NCBI RefSeq assembly: GCF_004339245.1
Contig: NZ_SMGG01000004.1
Span: 372,001 to 436,000 of the forward strand
Direction: 5' to 3'
From: Seleniivibrio woodruffii
GTDB lineage: Bacteria; Chrysiogenota; Deferribacteres; Deferribacterales; Geovibrionaceae
Length of the DNA stretch: 64,000 bases
Below are positions 46,444-54,489 of this stretch, in pieces. The notes under the pieces are model-generated. The model was not told where the DNA came from and searched no databases. It saw nothing but the letters and a program-made list of their open reading frames with translations. Both the position numbers and the translations under genes were made by a program. Positions within the stretch are counted from its first letter, which is position 1; each line of letters opens with the position of its first letter.

Positions 46444-46476
46444 CTTTGACATAAACTAAGACCTCTTATAGGACGT
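46444..46476. other. attP1 / right Xer junction
   Basis: XerD-like arm CTTTGACATAA (46444-46454, 9/11 to ATTTAACATAA), an unusually long 11-base centre, then XerC arm TTATAGGACGT (46466-46476), identical to that of dif. The long centre recalls the extended spacer of CTXphi attP1. Confidence 0.82.
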
Positions 46477-46477
46477 T
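46464..46477 (+). repeat. Right direct repeat of the element
   Basis: TCTTATAGGACGTT, identical to 43699-43712. Confidence 0.9.
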
Positions 46478-46487
46478 ATATGCTGGT

Positions 46488-46536
46488 AAGGGAGGCAGGC
46501 CATGTGGCCTGAAATCCTTGATGTTCAAGGGTTTCC
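46488..46536. other. Three-stem structure next to the right junction
   Basis: CAGGCC-ATGT-GGCCTG and CCTTGA-TGT-TCAAGG are perfect hairpins, framed by AGGGA ... TCCCT. Lies between the element and the stop of the minus-strand binding-protein gene, so it may act as its terminator or a 3'-end structure. Confidence 0.5.
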
Positions 46537-46541
46537 CTCTT

Positions 46542-47330
46542 TTATCTGTTTGAGCAGTGGTTGTTGAAGATATTATTGAGGAATCTGACGTTTTCGAATG
46601 CGTTTGTGTTGGCTCTGGAAAACTCGGTCTCGTCTACCCTGACATATTCCGCTTTCAGTGATCTGTATTCGTTTCTACTCTGCGGCGGCATTGGGTTTTT
46701 GTTCATGGGGCCAATCTGATATATATAGATGTCCGGCTTGCCTGTAATTACGGTCTCAATACCCGTCTTGAATACTTTTTTGCTTTCTTTGACAGACATA
46801 TAGCCTCCGGCACGGGTGACTATATCGCTGACTATGCTGTCGGTTCCGGCGGACATGAGCGGTATCTGAGATACCTCAAAGAAGACGTTTATTCTGCATG
46901 CAGGTTTTTTCAGCCCGCTTATTTGCGTTTTAAGCGACTTTTCAACTGTGTCAGCTACTTCTGCCTTTCCGAACTCTTTTCCCAGGTCTCTGAGGGCAAG
47001 CAGAATCTCCGCCAGATTGCTTGGGTCGTAAATATAGGTTCTCACCCCTATTGCGGCCTTTATTTCATCTGTGAAATATTTTCCGCTGCCGGCAATGATG
47101 AGATCCGGCCTGAGGGACTTGATTATCTCTATGTTGGGCTTAAGATGCGAACCGACTTCCGCAGCCGCAGGAAAGCCTTCCAGATTCTTTGTCACGCCGA
47201 CTATCTTGCTCTCTGCGCCAAGTTTATGGATGATATCTCCGGCCGCAGGAGCCAGAATTACGACTCTTTCGGCTGAAAAAGCGTTAAATGACAAAAGAAT
47301 AAGCGTTATTATAAGGAGAAACCTTGACAT
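46542..47330 (-). CDS. Periplasmic substrate-binding protein of a BtuF/FepB-type importer
   Basis: 262 residues from MSRFLLIITLILLSFNAFSA, a clear signal peptide. AAGDIIHKLGAESKIVGVT and LRPDLIIAGSG are typical of class III metal-chelate binding proteins (PF01497) that carry siderophores, haem or cobalamin. ATG 47330 has GAGGT upstream and overlaps the ATPase gene by 47 bases, a long overlap that the signal peptide requires. Together with the ATPase and FecCD permease it makes a complete importer. Substrate unknown. Confidence 0.88.
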   Translation of the reverse strand: MSRFLLIITLILLSFNAFSAERVVILAPAAGDIIHKLGAESKIVGVTKNLEGFPAAAEVGSHLKPNIEIIKSLRPDLIIAGSGKYFTDEIKAAIGVRTYIYDPSNLAEILLALRDLGKEFGKAEVADTVEKSLKTQISGLKKPACRINVFFEVSQIPLMSAGTDSIVSDIVTRAGGYMSVKESKKVFKTGIETVITGKPDIYIYQIGPMNKNPMPPQSRNEYRSLKAEYVRVDETEFSRANTNAFENVRFLNNIFNNHCSNR

Positions 47331-48009
47331 TATAGACCTCTTCGATGATCTGCGGGGTGACTTCTTTGTTTGATACATCATACAGTATCCGGCCGTCTTT
47401 CATGAAAATGAGCCGCTTGAAATATCTTATAGCCAGATTGACATCATGCATTGATGCAATTACGGTTTTCATCGTATCTTCAATGATATTCATGATCTCA
47501 AGCGAATGCCGGATGTCCAGCATGCTGACAGGTTCGTCCAGAAAAAGATAAGGAGTCTCCTGGTTGAAAGCTCTCGCCAGAAGCACCCGCCGTTTTTCGC
47601 CTCCGGACAGCTCGTCGAGACGTTTGTCCTTATAGCGGACTATGTCGAAAAGAGTAAGTTTTTCAATGGTTTTCTCATCATCTTTTCGGGAGTAGTTGCC
47701 ACCGCACATACGGAATCTGCCCATGCGGACAACTTCGAAAACGGTGAACGGGAATGCCACGTCCGGATTCTGGCTGAAAAGAGCGAAAATATTAGCCCGT
47801 TCCTCGGTGTTCAGGGTTTTCAGCGGTCTGTCCATGTAGCTGACATTTATCTCAGAATCCAGAAGTCCACAGCTGTAGTTTATAAAAGTGCTTTTGCCAC
47901 AGCCGTTTTCGCCGAGTATTGCAACTTTTTCATGGTTTTTGATTGATAACTCGTTTATATCAAGCGCAAAATCAGGTCTTTTGTAGTATATTTTGCCGTA
48001 TTTAATCAT
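47284..48009 (-). CDS. ABC ATPase of a metal-chelate importer (FepC/BtuD type)
   Basis: 241 residues. Walker A GENGCGKST (about residue 34), signature LSGGEKRRVLLARA, Walker B PYLFLDEPVS and the H-loop ASMHD are intact. It drives import with the FecCD-type permease encoded immediately upstream (8-base overlap). The binding protein gene follows. Confidence 0.92.
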   Translation of the reverse strand: MIKYGKIYYKRPDFALDINELSIKNHEKVAILGENGCGKSTFINYSCGLLDSEINVSYMDRPLKTLNTEERANIFALFSQNPDVAFPFTVFEVVRMGRFRMCGGNYSRKDDEKTIEKLTLFDIVRYKDKRLDELSGGEKRRVLLARAFNQETPYLFLDEPVSMLDIRHSLEIMNIIEDTMKTVIASMHDVNLAIRYFKRLIFMKDGRILYDVSNKEVTPQIIEEVYNVKVSPYNNAYSFVI

Positions 48010-48940
48010 GCCACATCTCCGAGCGTCGTTTCACGAGGATGTAAAAGAAGAACACGCCTCCTATGACCGCAGTCACTATTCCGACAGGCAGTTCAGCTCC
48101 GGAAGATATTGCCGAGCGTGCGAAGGTGTCCGCCGCCAGCAGAAGAAATCCGCCGAATATCATTGAATAATAAAGGTTTGTGCGCATATCCGGACGGAAG
48201 ATGCTGCGGGCTATGTGGGGAACGATAAGTCCCACAAAACCTATCAGCCCGCTGTAGCTAACTGCCACTGAAACAAGGATGGTTGCCGTGATGAACGCCC
48301 CCGCCCTCTCCTGCTTAATGCTAACTCCTGCGGTTCTGGCCGTGCTGTCATCAAAGATAAGCATGTCAAGCACAGGAGCTCTCTTGTTCAGATAGATGAA
48401 TGCTCCCGTAAGAACGCAGAAAACTATTGCCAGTTCAGTATAATTTATGAAGTTGAACCCGCCCATCAGCCAGAAGACCACGGACGAGAGCGATTCGTCG
48501 AAGTAGAATTTTATGAACCCCATTATGGCTGATGCAACTATATTGACTATCACTCCGCAGAGGATCATGGTCACAGCTCCCTTAGCGCCTCCGGAAAGCT
48601 TGTAGACTATGAAAAGCCCCAGAATCCCTGTGATAAAAGCGAACGGCGGTACATATACCGGAGAGAAACCCGCTGCAATGGCAAAAACAGCCCCCAGAGC
48701 AGATGATGATGCCGCTCCGGTGGTGAAGCTGTCTGCAAGAGGATTTCTCAGCACAAGCTGATATACCGAGCCTGACAGCCCGAGCATTGCCCCCACCATG
48801 AACGAGAAGACCGCTCTGGGCAGGCGCAGGTTAAGGATGATGTCGGAATTGGCTTTATCAAACAGGTCGATGTTCGCCGAACCGAAGAATAGCGATGCCG
48901 CAACGGCAATCAGAGCGAACAGCAGCCATAAATATCTCAT
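48002..48940 (-). CDS. FecCD-family permease of a metal-chelate importer
   Basis: 312 residues with about nine helices. LRLPRAVFSFMVGAMLGLSGSVYQ and RNPLADSFTTGAASSSALGA are the family's conserved coupling and membrane motifs (BtuC/FhuB-like). ATG 48940 (MRYLW) was selected with GAGGGAA upstream; an alternative 30 bases earlier overlaps the preceding gene more. It overlaps the ABC-2 permease by four bases. Confidence 0.92.
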   Translation of the reverse strand: MRYLWLLFALIAVAASLFFGSANIDLFDKANSDIILNLRLPRAVFSFMVGAMLGLSGSVYQLVLRNPLADSFTTGAASSSALGAVFAIAAGFSPVYVPPFAFITGILGLFIVYKLSGGAKGAVTMILCGVIVNIVASAIMGFIKFYFDESLSSVVFWLMGGFNFINYTELAIVFCVLTGAFIYLNKRAPVLDMLIFDDSTARTAGVSIKQERAGAFITATILVSVAVSYSGLIGFVGLIVPHIARSIFRPDMRTNLYYSMIFGGFLLLAADTFARSAISSGAELPVGIVTAVIGGVFFFYILVKRRSEMWHD

Positions 48941-49674
48941 GGTTCCATTTCCCTCACAATGTGCAGGCACAGCCAGAAGAATCCTCCGGCGATGAGTGCG
49001 GAAACACCGAAATTCAGCAGATAGTCAATTTCAGTTCCGATAACAGAACCTCTTATGAGCGACGTTGTGTAGGTCAGCGGGAAGATATGCGCTATATATT
49101 TGATAACAGAGGGCATTTTTTCCACAGGAAAGAAGGTGCCCGAAAGGAATGTCATAGGTGTGATTATAAAAGCGTTCACTGCGAACTGATCGCCGTGGTT
49201 CTTAACCTTTAATGCGACCATAATTCCCAGTATTGAGAAGATGATAAGATGTATAAGCAGAGACGGCACAAGCATCAGTGACGGAATATGCTTCATTCCT
49301 GCTATATAGCCGTAGGTCAGGACGATCATGACGGGGATAAGCCCTTTTATGATACCGTAAATAACCTCTCCCGCAATGATCTCCCATCTGGCCACAGGAG
49401 CCAGAAGGTATTCATCGAAGGTTTTGAAATAGAAGCGTGATATGTTGATATCGCTGGATATTCCGTAGCTCTGGTTCATGCTGGTCATGGCCACAAGACC
49501 GGGGATAAGGAAATCTATGTAACCTGTTTCACCCACAGAAGAATTTCTGCCTATGCCATACCCGAACGCAAGGAGGAACAGCAGGGGCGAAACTGAGGAC
49601 GCAAGGATATTTCTGTATATCCGGCTCTTTAAAACCCTCATCTCACGATAGAAAATACCCTTTATGCCGTTCAT
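48937..49674 (-). CDS. ABC-2 type transporter permease
   Basis: 245 residues with six predicted helices and the ABC-2 signature FLSGTFFPVEKMPSVIKYIAH (cut here to its key residues: FLSG, FFP, P). The N-terminal REMRVLKSRIYRNI fits DrrB/NodJ-like exporters. It pairs with the ATPase gene upstream (4-base overlap). Exported substrate unknown; the tight link to a metal-chelate importer suggests export of a chelator or detoxification, but this is a guess. Confidence 0.88.
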   Translation of the reverse strand: MNGIKGIFYREMRVLKSRIYRNILASSVSPLLFLLAFGYGIGRNSSVGETGYIDFLIPGLVAMTSMNQSYGISSDINISRFYFKTFDEYLLAPVARWEIIAGEVIYGIIKGLIPVMIVLTYGYIAGMKHIPSLMLVPSLLIHLIIFSILGIMVALKVKNHGDQFAVNAFIITPMTFLSGTFFPVEKMPSVIKYIAHIFPLTYTTSLIRGSVIGTEIDYLLNFGVSALIAGGFFWLCLHIVREMEP

Positions 49675-50510
49675 GCGTCCATCCTTCTGCCGGTTATCCT
49701 GAGATACACGTCTTCAAGGGTCACCTCACGGATGCGGGCTTCGGCTGTTATGTTTTCCAGAGTTTGCAGAGCTTCCTGTCTGGTGTCGAAATACATGGTT
49801 TCGATGTCACTTTCCTTATATATATCAAGAGCAAACCGACCTACGGATTCTTTCAGTTCTCCGGTTTTGCCCTCTGCGGCAATTTTTCCGTTATCAATGA
49901 TCACCACATGGTCGGAGAGCATCTCCGCCTCTTCAATGTAGTGGGTGGTCATTATCACCGTACAGCCGTGGGTCTTGTTTATAGACCTGATAAAGCTCCA
50001 TAAAGTTCTGCGGACACTGGCATCAAGCCCTGTCGTAGGCTCGTCCAGAAACAGAACTTTAGGCTTGTGCATCAGCGCACGGGCTATGACCAGACGTCTT
50101 TTCATGCCGCCGGACAGTTTTTCGGCCTCTTTTGTGCGGTGGGCTTCCAGTCCCGAAAAGGTAACTGCCTCGTCGACAGCGGCTTTTATGTCTTTAATGC
50201 CGAAGAGTTTCGCATGGACAATGAGATTCTGCTCAACCGTGAGGTCACGGTCGACGTTATTATGCTGTGGAACGACCCCTATGGTCTTTTTTATCTCTAT
50301 ATCCTTGTTGTCAAACTCTTTTCCATTATAAAATATTTTGCCGGAGGTGGGTTGTGAAAGTCCTGTCAGCATATTGACCGTGGTGGTCTTCCCTGCTCCG
50401 TTCGGGCCCAGGAGCGCTACGGATTCACCCTCTGCGATGGACAGAGATATGCCGTCCACTGCGGCTTTTTTATCGAATTTTTTTACAAGGTCAACGGTTT
50501 CAATAAGCAT
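49671..50510 (-). CDS. ABC-2 exporter ATPase (DrrA-like)
   Basis: 279 residues from MLIETVDLVKKF; AGGAG precedes ATG 50510. Walker A GPNGAGKTT, signature LSGGMKRRLVIARAL, Walker [13 protein letters not shown] and a TTHY H-loop are present, with a C-terminal tail typical of DrrA. First gene of a five-gene cluster in which an exporter pair precedes a complete importer. It is transcribed from a promoter that overlaps the divergent thioesterase promoter. Confidence 0.9.
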   Translation of the reverse strand: MLIETVDLVKKFDKKAAVDGISLSIAEGESVALLGPNGAGKTTTVNMLTGLSQPTSGKIFYNGKEFDNKDIEIKKTIGVVPQHNNVDRDLTVEQNLIVHAKLFGIKDIKAAVDEAVTFSGLEAHRTKEAEKLSGGMKRRLVIARALMHKPKVLFLDEPTTGLDASVRRTLWSFIRSINKTHGCTVIMTTHYIEEAEMLSDHVVIIDNGKIAAEGKTGELKESVGRFALDIYKESDIETMYFDTRQEALQTLENITAEARIREVTLEDVYLRITGRRMDA

Positions 50511-50534
50511 TTGCGCTCCTGACGGTAAAAACCT

Positions 50535-50563
50535 ATTGTATAAGAGTGATGGATATTTGACAA
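50535..50563 (-). promoter_or_regulatory. Promoter of the ABC cluster
   Basis: Minus strand TTGTCA (50558-50563), 17-bp spacer, TACAAT (50535-50540). Its -35 box overlaps that of the opposite promoter. Confidence 0.6.
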
Positions 50564-50586
50564 GAACAGTCTTTTGAAAGTAAGAT
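50557..50586 (+). promoter_or_regulatory. Promoter of the thioesterase gene
   Basis: TTGACA (50557-50562), 18-bp spacer, TAAGAT (50581-50586). The expected start falls at or next to the ATG at 50593, which has no ribosome site, hinting at a leaderless mRNA. Confidence 0.6.
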
Positions 50587-50592
50587 GGCGCT

Positions 50593-51045
50593 ATGAACAC
50601 AAAGATCTATGAATGCATGAAAGAAGTTTTTGAAACCAACACCCCTTTCAGCAACTTTCTGGGGGTGAAAGTGCTTCTGGATGATGCTCAGAATCCCTAT
50701 CTGAGGCTTGATATGCAGCCCCACTGCATCGGCAACTATATGCAGAGCATTCTCCACGGCGGGGTAATATCCAGCCTGCTTGACATTATGGGTGCCATTG
50801 TCGCCGTAGAGGGTGTCATAAGCCGGATGGCAGACGAGCCGAAAGAGAATATCATGAAGAAGTTCGAGAAACTCGGAACCATAGACATGAGGGTGGACTA
50901 CCTCCGCCCCGGAAGAGGCACGTTTTTCATAGCCACAGGTGAGGCCATGCGTACGGGTAATAAGGTCTCTGTGGTCAGAACCAAGCTTAAAAACAACGAA
51001 AATACTCTTATTGCTGCCGGAACAGGCACATATATGGTCGGCTGA
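50593..51045 (+). CDS. Hotdog-fold thioesterase family protein (PaaI/YigI-like)
   Basis: 150 residues. MQSILHGGVISSLLDIMGAI carries the HGG(V/A) motif with the acidic residue of hotdog thioesterases, and VDYLRPGRGTFFIATGEAMR is the usual strand pair. Members hydrolyse acyl-CoAs of various types. No Shine-Dalgarno is visible and the promoter ends seven bases before the ATG. The stop overlaps the glycosyltransferase start (TGATG). Confidence 0.82.
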   Translation: MNTKIYECMKEVFETNTPFSNFLGVKVLLDDAQNPYLRLDMQPHCIGNYMQSILHGGVISSLLDIMGAIVAVEGVISRMADEPKENIMKKFEKLGTIDMRVDYLRPGRGTFFIATGEAMRTGNKVSVVRTKLKNNENTLIAAGTGTYMVG

Positions 51046-52127
51046 TGAAAATACTTCATATTGACACAGGAAAAGAATGGAGAGGCGGACAGAGGCAGGT
51101 TCAGTTCCTGCACGAAGGGCTTCTGGAGTGCGGTTTCGAATCGATTCTGGTCTGTAACGCAGACGGACAGTTTCCTAAAAAAGGGTTCCCTGCAACAGTT
51201 GCCCTGAAGTTTAAAGGCGAAGCCGACATCAGCTTCATAAGTGGCCTTAAAGCTATCATACGCAAAGAAAAACCTGATATAATACACACCCACGATGCCC
51301 ATTCGCTCACCCCTGCTGTGTTTGCGAAGCTTATGACAGGCGGTTTTAAGCTCATAAACACCAGACGTGTGGCTTTTTCCATAAACAAGGGATATTTCAG
51401 CAGAAAAAAATACAACAATTCTCAGGTGGACAGGATTGCGGCCATCTCTCAGGCTGTTAAAGACGCACTCATCGGTGACGGCATACCTGCGGCCAAGATA
51501 AGTCTGGTTCACAGCGGAGTCAGATTTCCGAAAAGCATCAACTACCGGATGCGCAGCGAGTTAAGGGAGAAATACGGCCTTCAGGGCAGATTTGTGATAG
51601 GAAACGTCGCAAACATATCGCCTATGAAAGGCCACCAGACGCTGATAGACGCCTTTGTAAAGTTCAGGGCGGAGGCGGAAGATGCTGTCCTTGTGCTTGT
51701 GGGCGGCGGGCCTCAGGCTGATGAAATGAAAGCCTATGCGCAGGCAACTCCTTATGCGGACAGTATTATTTTTACAGGACACACGGATGATGTGTACGAA
51801 CACATGGCACTTTTCGATATATTCTGCATGCCCTCTCTCTCGGAGGGGCTTTGCACGTCCATCATCGATGCAATGTTCATGATGCTTCCCGTGATCGCTT
51901 CCGACACGGGCGGGATACCTGAGCTTGTAAAGCCCGGTTTCAACGGTATTCTTGTACCTGTCAAGGATGCTGAAGCGCTTTCAGAGAGCCTGAACGAGCT
52001 TTATGACGATTCAGAAATGCTGAAAAAATACTCCAACAACGGATTTCATACGGCGTTGAAGTTTTCTGAAACGGCGATGGTGTCAGCCTATATCAGGCTG
52101 TATGAGGAACTTTGCCGACGGGTGTAG
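51045..52127 (+). CDS. Glycosyltransferase family 4
   Basis: 360 residues, GT-B fold. The acceptor domain comes first (KEWRGGQRQVQFLHEGL, residues 11-27) and the donor domain shows GNVANISPMKGHQTLIDAF, then MPSLSEGLCTSIIDAM with the EX7E-like pattern. It probably adds a sugar to an envelope glycan or lipid from a nucleotide sugar. Overlaps the thioesterase by one base and converges with folA, overlapping it by 40 bases. Confidence 0.88.
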   Translation: MKILHIDTGKEWRGGQRQVQFLHEGLLECGFESILVCNADGQFPKKGFPATVALKFKGEADISFISGLKAIIRKEKPDIIHTHDAHSLTPAVFAKLMTGGFKLINTRRVAFSINKGYFSRKKYNNSQVDRIAAISQAVKDALIGDGIPAAKISLVHSGVRFPKSINYRMRSELREKYGLQGRFVIGNVANISPMKGHQTLIDAFVKFRAEAEDAVLVLVGGGPQADEMKAYAQATPYADSIIFTGHTDDVYEHMALFDIFCMPSLSEGLCTSIIDAMFMMLPVIASDTGGIPELVKPGFNGILVPVKDAEALSESLNELYDDSEMLKKYSNNGFHTALKFSETAMVSAYIRLYEELCRRV

Positions 52128-52573
52128 TGAACCATTGTGAAGTCGTCGTAATATGCTTTATCCGCTTCGTGCCACTCTGAAAAATCTATTTCGGGAAAAT
52201 AGCTGTCACCTTTGTGGCTGCCGTTGATCCATGAGATAAGCATGTGTGACACTATATTTATCACCTGACCGTAAACCTCTGCCCCGCCAATGAAAAACAG
52301 CTTTTTATCAGACAGCTCCCCTATTCTCACAGCTTCCAGAATTGATCCGCAGACTGTAACCCCTTCAACCGGTGTGTGAGACAGGACTATATTCTCCCTT
52401 TCCGGCAGCGGCTTTCCGATGGATTCATAGGTTTTTCTTCCCATGACGACTATATTTCCTGTGGTTATCTTCCTGAACATCTTAAGATCCTGAGGAATAT
52501 GCCATGGCATTTTTCCATCGGAACCGATAACTCTGTCCTTTGTCATTGCGGCTATCAGATAAAGTTCTTTCAT
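52088..52573 (-). CDS. folA: Dihydrofolate reductase
   Basis: 161 residues. IAAMTKDRVIGSDGKMPWHI with the catalytic Asp further on (IPQDLKMF), VVMGRKTYESIG and FIGGAEVYGQ are the classical DHFR blocks. It regenerates tetrahydrofolate. The 3' end overlaps the convergent glycosyltransferase by 40 bases. Its start overlaps the end of the upstream transferase gene by four bases. Confidence 0.94.
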   Translation of the reverse strand: MKELYLIAAMTKDRVIGSDGKMPWHIPQDLKMFRKITTGNIVVMGRKTYESIGKPLPERENIVLSHTPVEGVTVCGSILEAVRIGELSDKKLFFIGGAEVYGQVINIVSHMLISWINGSHKGDSYFPEIDFSEWHEADKAYYDDFTMVHYTRRQSSSYSLI

Positions 52574-53220
52574 CTTCCGTCACCGTAATATCTTTTAAGC
52601 TCGTCAGGATGGGTTCCTGTGAGATATCTGATTGTTATCAGCCAATTTCTGATGGTTGTATGCATAACTCCCTCTTTCTCCCATCGTCTTGCGGAGGTTT
52701 TTACCCTATCTTTTATCAAAGCGAACCGTAATCCGGCTCTTTTGGCATCCTGCATCAGTCTGAAATCTTCAAACAGCGGATAGTCTTCATAGCCTTTGAA
52801 GTGCTCTTTTTTCATGAAAATGGCCTGATCGCCGTATGGAATGCGTGTTATCCGTGTCCGCAGGTTCACAAGAGCCTCTATAATACGATATATAGGCCTT
52901 TTGTTGTCAATTCCCAGGGAGAATGCTCCGTAGTCGGCATTTTTCAGAGCGTTTTCAATTAATGAGTGCCAGTTTTCGGGTAAAACTGTGTCAGCATGGA
53001 GAAACAGCAGAACGTCTCCGGTTGCATATTTTGCACCAGAGTTCATTTGTGCGCTTCTGCCCTGTTTTGATGTGATTTTGATGATATTTTGAGCTGTTAT
53101 TGCGTCATTAGTAGCATTATTGCAATCTGATACTATTATTTCGTGGGCAGAAATCCGGTTTATCGTTTCATCGATGGTATTTTGCTCGTTAAAGACCGGA
53201 ATTATGACCGAAATTTTCAC
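52570..53220 (-). CDS. GT2 glycosyltransferase, TIGR04283-like (rSAM/selenodomain-associated transferase 2)
   Basis: 216 residues, GT-A fold. SVIIPVFNEQNTIDETI at the N-terminus, GRSAQMNSGAKYATGDVLLFLHADT (DxD-like HAD) and GDQAIFMKKEHF fit TIGR04283, described as rSAM/selenodomain-associated and later as arsenosugar biosynthesis glycosyltransferase. It lies beside a TVP38-like protein and TIGR04282-like protein, the usual companions. Its real acceptor is unproven; no arsenic gene is in the window. Confidence 0.82.
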   Translation of the reverse strand: MKISVIIPVFNEQNTIDETINRISAHEIIVSDCNNATNDAITAQNIIKITSKQGRSAQMNSGAKYATGDVLLFLHADTVLPENWHSLIENALKNADYGAFSLGIDNKRPIYRIIEALVNLRTRITRIPYGDQAIFMKKEHFKGYEDYPLFEDFRLMQDAKRAGLRFALIKDRVKTSARRWEKEGVMHTTIRNWLITIRYLTGTHPDELKRYYGDGR

Positions 53221-53888
53221 TTTTTTGACCTGATTTTATTATAAATGACGGGGAGCAATGCAAGAGCGCCGAACAGCACAAGAACAATGAGCATCTTTTG
53301 TGAGAAGATATCTCCAGGAGAATTTATCTCACTTAACCTGCTGCCTGCCAGAAATATTACAAATCCTGCCGGAAACATACCTGCGGCTGTTGTCCAGAGG
53401 AAGGTTCTGAATGGTATTTTTGTCAGCCCTGCCAATATGTTGATTAGAAAAAACGGAAAAATCGGGATCAGTCTGAGTGTCAGCATATAGAGATGGCCGT
53501 TTGCGGAAAGTTCCTTGTTGAAATAGTCCAGCTGAACGGCATATTTGCTCTGGATATAGCCGCCGAACAGGTATCTCGACATAAAAAACGCCGCAGACGC
53601 TCCTGCTGTGGATGCGCATATCGCCATGGGCAGACCTGCCGCAACACCGAAAACATAACCTCCGAAGAGACTCAGAACGATTGCTCCCGGCAGAGCAAAG
53701 GCTGTGAAAACGAAATATCCCGCCAGATACATCAGGACTGATGCGGCATAGTGCCCGTGCACATAGTATTTCAGCTCGTCAGCATGGGTTTTAAGATAAT
53801 CGAATGTGATGATGTCTGCGTAAGGGCTGTTTCTGAGCAGAATTATGCAGAAAACGACCATTATCAGAAGTACAGATTTTTTAAGCAT
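53217..53888 (-). CDS. TVP38/TMEM64 (VTT/DedA-superfamily) membrane protein
   Basis: 223 residues from MLKKSVLLIMVV. Five or six predicted helices with FALPGAIVLSLFGGYVFG and LRLIPIFPFFLINILAGLTKI, the conserved VTT-domain motifs. Such proteins are thought to move or scramble lipids. It starts eight bases inside the upstream transferase gene and its stop overlaps the next gene, so the operon is tightly coupled. Confidence 0.88.
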   Translation of the reverse strand: MLKKSVLLIMVVFCIILLRNSPYADIITFDYLKTHADELKYYVHGHYAASVLMYLAGYFVFTAFALPGAIVLSLFGGYVFGVAAGLPMAICASTAGASAAFFMSRYLFGGYIQSKYAVQLDYFNKELSANGHLYMLTLRLIPIFPFFLINILAGLTKIPFRTFLWTTAAGMFPAGFVIFLAGSRLSEINSPGDIFSQKMLIVLVLFGALALLPVIYNKIRSKK

Positions 53889-54489
53889 AGCCGGCTCCGA
53901 AAGCTTTGAGGTCTTCCTCTGTGTCGATGTCTGCAAGAGTTTGAAGCAGCTGACAGCTTTTTCCTGCATCACCAAGACGTTTCAGTGAGATTTCCAGTAC
54001 CGAGTCTGTGCTCCATATCATATTGGTAAATATTGAATATTCTTTTGATTCCGCAGACATGCCCACAAGGTAGTAACCGCCGTCTTTCGCTTTTCCGAAA
54101 ACAGCATCAGAACTGTCAAGTTCTGCCAATCCGTTTTCAATTATATTTTTATTCAGCAATGGTATATCACTGCCCGCTATGACGCATTTCTGAAATCCGC
54201 CTTTAAATGCATATTCCATGGCGCTTTTCATCCTTTCACCGAGGTCTGAGCTTTTCTGGGGGATGAAATCGTATTTTCCGAGCCATTTTTCAAACTCAAG
54301 CCTCATTTCGAACGGTTCAATTGCCAGAAAAAGGGCGTATTTATCGCTCTTACAGTTTTTGACGGTGGTTTCAGCGAGCTTTTTGTAGATTTCGGCGGCT
54401 TTTTCCATGCCTATCCGGCTGCCAAGACGGGTTTTCACCCTTCCTGCTTCAGGATATTTCAGGAAAACTATGCATGCGTTATTTTGCAT
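53881..54489 (-). CDS. TIGR04282-like (DUF2064) nucleotidyl/glycosyltransferase
   Basis: 202 residues. CIVFLKYPEAGRVKTRLG at the start, QKSSDLGERMKSAM and VIAGSDIPLLNKNII (GSD in place of DxD) match TIGR04282, transferase 1, rSAM/selenodomain-associated, related to CofC-type guanylyltransferases. Its partner TIGR04283 gene lies two genes down. Function in arsenosugar or another glycan pathway is by association only. Starts 11 bases inside the methyltransferase-like gene. Confidence 0.82.
   Translation of the reverse strand: MQNNACIVFLKYPEAGRVKTRLGSRIGMEKAAEIYKKLAETTVKNCKSDKYALFLAIEPFEMRLEFEKWLGKYDFIPQKSSDLGERMKSAMEYAFKGGFQKCVIAGSDIPLLNKNIIENGLAELDSSDAVFGKAKDGGYYLVGMSAESKEYSIFTNMIWSTDSVLEISLKRLGDAGKSCQLLQTLADIDTEEDLKAFGAGYA

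Larger units (their letters stand above)
43699..46477. mobile_element. Xer-exploiting inovirus-like/satellite element (IMEX), about 2.77 kb
   Basis: Bounded by the 14-bp direct repeat TCTTATAGGACGTT at 43699-43712 and 46464-46477, which covers the XerC arm of dif; excision would give a circle of 2,765 bp and restore one dif. Contents: a Rep_trans-type initiator (minus), three tiny ORFs, a GC-rich hairpin-filled non-coding region, and two inverted dif-like attP sites at the right edge. No integrase, transposase or Zot/pI gene is present, so it should rely on host XerCD and probably a helper phage. Base composition (very GC-rich centre) is unlike the flanks. Confidence 0.85.

Noticed and set aside
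43713-46463. Insertion sequence or group II intron as explanation of the element
   Set aside because: No transposase, reverse transcriptase, terminal inverted repeats or catalytic RNA signatures; the junctions are dif/Xer arms instead.
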